Below are positions 4,899-8,437 of a stretch of DNA of 8,437 nt, in pieces. A program made the translations under genes and the position numbers. Numbering within the stretch: the first letter of the stretch is position 1; the number at the start of each line of letters is the position of its first letter. The notes under the pieces are model-generated. The model was not told where the DNA came from and ran no database searches. It was given only the letters and a program-made list of their open reading frames with translations. Origin of the DNA: Phycisphaerales bacterium (lineage in GTDB: Bacteria > Planctomycetota > Phycisphaerae > SM23-33); assembly GCA_003153915.1 (NCBI GenBank), contig PMBX01000126.1, forward strand, positions 10,873 through 19,309. The letters run 5' to 3'.

Positions 4899-7859
4899 AT
4901 GATACGGCCCGTTGCTCGCACTACCCGTATTCCCCGCGCACCCCAGGCCGATAGCACCCGGAGTCTGTTGGAGGGGTTGGAACCACGACTTCTGCTGAGC
5001 GGCTGGCAGGTACTCGCCATGGACACCACCGGTGAGGGGCGATACTGCTCGCTGGCGGTGGACGGCAACGGCGTTGTGGACATAAGCTACTATAACGGGG
5101 CGCACCAGAACCTGGGCTATAAAACGGGGAACTGGGACGGGACGGTCAATACCTTCACCACGAAGGAATTGTTGAAGGCCGGAAACGAAGGCCTGTGGAC
5201 CTCCCTCGCCCTCGACACAAATAACGTCGCGCACATCAGTTTCTTTAACAACACCGACAACAACAACATGGACCTGATGTACTTCCGCAGCGACAACGAC
5301 TGGGCAACGCCCTCCCAGGCAGTGGTGGTAGACAGCTCGTGGAACTGTGGGCTGTTCAGTTCCCTCGCCGTCGACAGCGAGGGCAACCCACACATCGCCT
5401 ATGACGACCGCAATAACGGTGGACGGATCGAATATGTCTCCTGTTACGAGGGAACATGGACCTCGCCCGACATCGTGGCCGCCACGGGCCAGATGTATGA
5501 GAACACCCCGGGCTTCCCCACGGTTCACCAGGAGATGTCGCTGAAGTTGGACCAGGACGGCAACCCGCACATCAGCTACTTCGATGCGGTCAGCAACCGC
5601 CTGATGTACGCCGAAAACACCACAGGAAACTGGGTTACCCAGACAGTTGACAACACAGGCGCATGCGGCAGCGGAAGTTCCCTCGTGCTGGATCAGCAGG
5701 GCCTGCCCCACATCAGTTACTTCGACATCGCCAACGCCGACCTCAAATACGCCTCGTATGACGGCTCGAACTGGAATATTGAGACGATTGACGGCGCCAC
5801 GACCGACGCCGGGTCGTTCAGTTCCCTGGACTTAGACGGTGTCGGAAACCCGCATATCGCTTACTACGACGCCACCAACAAGAGCCTTAAGTATGCTCAC
5901 AAGGACGGTTCGGGTTGGCAGTACAGCACTGTGGACACAAACGTCTTCGTGTTCTACGGTTCGCTGGACGTCGATCAGACGGGGACCGCGCATATCGCCT
6001 ACCACAATTACAACACAGGAGGCGGGCTGAAGTATGCCTTTCAAAGCGGGATCGGAGCGCCGGTGCCGAATCCCGACCTGATAAACCAGGCCACCCTCCC
6101 GGCCGGACAAGTGTGGTTACCGGGCGACAAGGTCCAGGTGCCTGTCACGGTCACCAACAATGGCTTGAATCCGGCCGTCGGGCAGGTCACCGTGAACCTT
6201 TTCGCCTCGGCGGACGCGACCTTTGACGGTCCAGGCTCCGCCAATCCCGATTACCAAATCGGTACGGTTACAGGCGCGGTGAATCTGGCCCACGGGCAAT
6301 ACAAACCGTTTTCGTTTAGTTTCACGGTCCCGTCGGACCTGCCTCCCGGACCTTACCACCTCATCAGTCAGGTGACAGCCGGAACGGGCATCGACGAGGT
6401 GGTTATTGGGAACAACGTGAACGTCTCTGCCCAGACGGTCGATTTGGCTTGGAAGGTTGGGACGTTTGGTTCGCGCACCGCTTCCGCCATCACGGTGCAG
6501 GATTCCAACGGCGTGGCCACGAAGTTTGCCCTCAGCGGCGGGGGATACGCCGAAATCACCGGAGGCGGCACGTTCGACACCATCACCATCCACGACACGA
6601 CGCCCAACTCGGTCCTGACCATCAGCGCGCCAAACGGCACGTCAACGTCGATCGGCGATATCACCATTACCGGTTCGCTGAAGAGCCTCGTCGGCAAGAC
6701 CGTCAAACTGCGAGGAAACCTTACCGTCGAGGGGACGATCGGAACGCTCATTCTGGACGACGTGCAGGACGCACACCTCATCGAACTCAACAGTACAAAC
6801 ACTGTGGTGGACCCCAGGCTTGGTCTGGTCATCACGCTCGACCAGGTCGGCGGATGTTCCCTGGACACAAACGGTATACCGATCAAATCGCTCAAGGCCG
6901 CGGAATGGATCGGCCAGGGGACCATCACGGCGCCATACATCGGCACCATCACCATTACGGGCAAGAAGGCCAACACCAAGGCCGGGATCCCGGCGATTCG
7001 CGGCGATTTCGAGGCCGATGTGGAAACTGGCATCGCCGGCGGTACGGCACTGGCGCTAAAGACGCTGACCGTCGCGGGCGTGGTGGACGATTCAATGATC
7101 CATGTCCAGGGTTATAACAGCAAGGGCATTTCCATCGGCACGGTCAAAGCCGGACGAGTGGACAACGCGGCCATTATGGCCGACGGGGGCGTGAACAGTG
7201 TTTCGGCCTCACAATGGGAGTCGGGCAGGATTATGGCAGGATGGGTTGGGTCGATAACCACCAAGGCCAACGCGGTATTGGGAGGGCTGGGTAACTTCGG
7301 CGCAGACCTAACGCTAACTGGTACCGCCCTGCCGGCCAAGAAGGCCACGCTGGCAAGCGCCAGTATCGCCGGCGACTTGCTCGATGACACCCAGTGGGAT
7401 GTCCAAGCCGGCTCCGTAGGCTCGCTGACCTTTGCGGGCACCGTCCGTCATAGCCTGATCCGTTCAGCCGGAGACATTTCCAGCCTGAAGTTGGGAGCGA
7501 GCAACGGTAGCGATTTTGGCGCTGGCGTCAACTTCTCGCTGCTTCAGGCGGATCGGCACGTCACAGTAGGCGACGCCGCCAACGCCCCCACGGGCACCAT
7601 AAAAACCTTTACCGTGGCTGGCTGGAAGATTCCCGTGGGACAATCAATCCCGCGATTCTTCAACGACAGCAACATCTCCGCCAAGATCGGCAAACTGAGC
7701 CTGTTGAACTGGGACGAAACGGGAGGCCTGTTTACCACTACGGGCGGCGTTGTGTCCATCAAGTGCACGGACACCGCCAATCCGCAGTACGGGTGGCTTT
7801 GGCCGGCCCCACCGCTCCAGGCGTCCAACGGACCAAGTGATTTCATCCACGTCGTCTGA
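4899..7859 (+). CDS. LEPR-xLL exported protein: seven-repeat beta-propeller, CARDB-like domain, beta-rich C-terminus
   Basis: A 986-residue protein, probably surface or extracellular; the molecular role is unknown. Seen in order: a basic N-terminus (1-20); the LEPR-xLL motif 'LLEGLEPRLLLSG' (23-35), found at the N-terminus of many large planctomycete proteins and thought to mark a processing or export pathway; seven repeats (~36-385) of the form 'SLxxDxxGxPHISYYD...LKYA..DGSxW', consistent with a closed seven-bladed propeller; a CARDB-like Ig domain (~390-512) with 'LPGDKVQVPVTVTNNG' and 'LPPGPYHLISQV'; and ~440 residues of short beta repeats of the 'GTIGTLIL / GTITITG / LKTLTVAGVVDDSMI' kind, suggesting a beta-solenoid. 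No catalytic motif or C-terminal anchor (such as PEP-CTERM) is seen, so it may be secreted or held non-covalently. It likely binds a ligand or surface polymer. Its own promoter and terminator imply a single-gene unit. Confidence 0.88.
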   Translation: MIRPVARTTRIPRAPQADSTRSLLEGLEPRLLLSGWQVLAMDTTGEGRYCSLAVDGNGVVDISYYNGAHQNLGYKTGNWDGTVNTFTTKELLKAGNEGLWTSLALDTNNVAHISFFNNTDNNNMDLMYFRSDNDWATPSQAVVVDSSWNCGLFSSLAVDSEGNPHIAYDDRNNGGRIEYVSCYEGTWTSPDIVAATGQMYENTPGFPTVHQEMSLKLDQDGNPHISYFDAVSNRLMYAENTTGNWVTQTVDNTGACGSGSSLVLDQQGLPHISYFDIANADLKYASYDGSNWNIETIDGATTDAGSFSSLDLDGVGNPHIAYYDATNKSLKYAHKDGSGWQYSTVDTNVFVFYGSLDVDQTGTAHIAYHNYNTGGGLKYAFQSGIGAPVPNPDLINQATLPAGQVWLPGDKVQVPVTVTNNGLNPAVGQVTVNLFASADATFDGPGSANPDYQIGTVTGAVNLAHGQYKPFSFSFTVPSDLPPGPYHLISQVTAGTGIDEVVIGNNVNVSAQTVDLAWKVGTFGSRTASAITVQDSNGVATKFALSGGGYAEITGGGTFDTITIHDTTPNSVLTISAPNGTSTSIGDITITGSLKSLVGKTVKLRGNLTVEGTIGTLILDDVQDAHLIELNSTNTVVDPRLGLVITLDQVGGCSLDTNGIPIKSLKAAEWIGQGTITAPYIGTITITGKKANTKAGIPAIRGDFEADVETGIAGGTALALKTLTVAGVVDDSMIHVQGYNSKGISIGTVKAGRVDNAAIMADGGVNSVSASQWESGRIMAGWVGSITTKANAVLGGLGNFGADLTLTGTALPAKKATLASASIAGDLLDDTQWDVQAGSVGSLTFAGTVRHSLIRSAGDISSLKLGASNGSDFGAGVNFSLLQADRHVTVGDAANAPTGTIKTFTVAGWKIPVGQSIPRFFNDSNISAKIGKLSLLNWDETGGLFTTTGGVVSIKCTDTANPQYGWLWPAPPLQASNGPSDFIHVV
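5049..6053 (+). repeat. Seven protein-level tandem repeats (beta-propeller blades)
   Basis: The core 'SLxxD' recurs at residues 51, 102, 155, 214, 261, 309 and 355 of the LEPR-xLL protein, at intervals of 51, 53, 59, 47, 48 and 46. Each is followed by an 'HI[SA][YF]'-like strand ('DISYY' in the first), and most later carry an 'LKYA..DG..W'-like strand. The last three or four are the most alike; for example, near-identical DNA encodes 'PHISYFD' near 5565-5584 and 5706-5725. This suggests fairly recent duplication of the later blades. Confidence 0.85.
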
Positions 7860-7886
7860 TGCAAGTCGCGAGTGGATAGGGTCAGA

Positions 7887-7923
7887 TTACCGCCCCAGGC
7901 CGGAGGCGGTAAGCCCTTTTCTT
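7887..7923 (+). terminator. Intrinsic terminator of the LEPR-xLL gene
   Basis: A perfect 8-bp stem, TTACCGCC (7887-7894) with GGCGGTAA (7905-7912), with a 10-nt loop, is followed by GCCCTTTTCTT. It begins 28 nt after the stop codon, in the expected place and direction. Confidence 0.85.
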
Positions 7924-8034
7924 AAAAACAACTTCGACCGCATGGGCTGGGTGCGCGACATAATCGCGGCGCGAACAGTCTCGTTGGGCACGCGGGCTCC
8001 ACGCCGCGTGGCGAGGGTTCCACATGCGGGATCT

Positions 8035-8058
8035 TATCCTGCCGCGTAGGATATTTTT
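8035..8058 (+). terminator. Second, weaker terminator-like hairpin
   Basis: TATCCT (8035-8040) pairs perfectly with AGGATA (8048-8053) across a 7-nt loop, and TTTTT follows directly (8054-8058). The stem is short and A+T-rich, so it is weak. It may back up the terminator 110 nt upstream or be chance. Confidence 0.35.
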
Positions 8059-8164
8059 CAGTTTTATAAAAGGCACAACGATTAGGCTGGGATCACCGGA
8101 GCCTCGTTGCACGCGCGATCCACTGTCGGGAGGAGATTCCCTCAATTCAATTCCTTGTCATGCC

Positions 8165-8174
8165 GATAATTATC
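8165..8174. promoter_or_regulatory. Perfect palindrome upstream of the cysteine-rich gene, possible operator
   Basis: GATAATTATC is a perfect 10-bp palindrome 47 bp before the GTG at 8222. It contains the GATAAT/ATTATC half-sites known from Fur boxes, but overlapping and too short for a full box. A -10-like role for GATAAT is also possible. Confidence 0.25.
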
Positions 8175-8209
8175 CTGTACCGCCAAAGCGGCCCAGCGAA
8201 CTGTCACCC

Positions 8210-8214
8210 AGGAG
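8210..8214 (+). promoter_or_regulatory. Ribosome binding site of the cysteine-rich gene
   Basis: AGGAG lies 7 nt upstream of the GTG at 8222. It favours this start over the ATG at 8024 in the same frame, which has no ribosome binding site. Confidence 0.65.
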
Positions 8215-8221
8215 AACCATT

Positions 8222-8407
8222 GTGTGCCCATTTGTCGACAAGGCATACTCGCGTTGCTCGGCGTGCATGACTTTGCGGAATGTCACCCAGGCTGTCGCCT
8301 ATTGCGCCAACCGATTCGTGGCCTGTCCTATCTACCAGGAACTGGTTGCAGATGATCGCCAATCCGGTCCCGTCAAGGTCCCCGTCTGTCTCCTTGCCGC
8401 CTCATGA
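8222..8407 (+). CDS. Small cysteine-rich protein (61 aa), function unknown
   Basis: A 61-residue protein starting at GTG 8222. Six cysteines lie at 2, 12, 15, 28, 35 and 56, the first five in a spaced pattern: C-P-F-x-D near the start, 'RCSACMTL' (11-18), 'YCANRFVACPIYQEL' (27-41). The spacing C-x9-C-x2-C-x12-C-x6-C, with conserved-looking Pro-Phe and Cys-Pro-x-Tyr, suggests a metal-binding or disulfide-bonded minidomain. There is no signal peptide or membrane segment, so it is probably cytoplasmic, which favours metal binding. I have a vague recollection of similar short planctomycete proteins of the 'CPF.D....RC' type but cannot name a family. A longer open frame runs back to 8024, but that part crosses a hairpin, has low-complexity composition and lacks a ribosome binding site. 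No gene can be called in the 30 nt that follow. Confidence 0.65.
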   Translation: MCPFVDKAYSRCSACMTLRNVTQAVAYCANRFVACPIYQELVADDRQSGPVKVPVCLLAAS

Positions 8408-8437
8408 AGGTCCCGTCCACCTGATGGGCTTCCTGGA

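Larger units (their letters stand above)
7860..8221. other. Non-coding region upstream of the small cysteine-rich gene
   Basis: After the terminator at 7887 there is no credible gene until 8222. It holds a second weak hairpin with a T-run (8035-8058), an isolated TATAAA at 8065-8070 without a -35 box, and a perfect 10-bp palindrome at 8165-8174. No tRNA-like cloverleaf was found. Confidence 0.55.

Noticed and set aside
4782..5711. A 309-codon open frame on the minus strand
   Set aside because: It is antisense to the propeller repeats. Its own repetitive Val/His-rich composition mirrors the repeats on the other strand, and it has no recognised motif.
7945..8045. A G+C-rich stretch with short inverted repeats considered as a tRNA or structured RNA
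   Set aside because: No acceptor stem, anticodon arm or T-loop (GTTCGAAT-like) arrangement can be drawn; only short local hairpins are present.
8024..8221. Longer start (ATG at 8024) for the cysteine-rich protein
   Set aside because: There is no ribosome binding site, the frame crosses a hairpin with a T-run, and the composition of the extra 66 residues is unlike the conserved-looking part.

Overview
The window looks like a chromosomal segment of a planctomycete, probably Phycisphaerae-like. The main evidence is an N-terminal LEPR-xLL motif in the large surface protein at 4899-7859. Supporting signs are the style of the sigma factor (a long N-terminal arm, 'NYARYRL' and 'FSTYACRAILKSF') and moderately high G+C coding sequence. 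The assignment rests on motifs, not on a phylogeny. No CRISPR array, tRNA, rRNA, transposase or phage gene was found.

Layout: (1) 1-602, minus strand: 5' part of a sigma-70 family sigma factor, cut by the window edge. It has a ~120-nt leader and a good TTGACA/TATTAT promoter in an A+T-rich intergenic region (603-998). (2) 999-3702, minus strand: a tight cluster read in the order tilS, mlaE-type permease, DUF962/Mpo1-like membrane protein. tilS and mlaE overlap in an ATGA, and the third gene follows after 38 nt. (3) 3703-3909: a divergent intergenic region. (4) 3910-4479, plus strand: a probable outer-membrane lipoprotein, followed by a terminator-like hairpin. (5) 4480-4898: a non-coding stretch with a TTGACA-type promoter and a strong ribosome binding site. 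(6) 4899-7859, plus strand: a 986-residue exported protein with a LEPR-xLL motif, a seven-repeat beta-propeller, a CARDB-like Ig domain and a long beta-rich C-terminal part, ending at a clear intrinsic terminator. (7) 8222-8407, plus strand: a 61-residue six-cysteine protein with a good ribosome binding site and a GTG start.

How the genes relate: tilS makes lysidine in tRNA-Ile, which is needed to read AUA codons. The mlaE-like permease belongs to the MCE/Mla phospholipid-transport family, but its usual ATPase and MCE partners are not beside it. The DUF962 protein is related to a lipid alpha-oxidation enzyme of yeast. The two membrane proteins might share an envelope-lipid theme, while tilS is probably in the operon only for shared expression. 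The lipoprotein and the LEPR-xLL protein are envelope or exported components, each apparently with its own transcription unit. The parts most worth a second look are the LEPR-xLL/propeller/CARDB protein and the small cysteine-rich protein. I saw no convincing defence or other multi-gene novel system.
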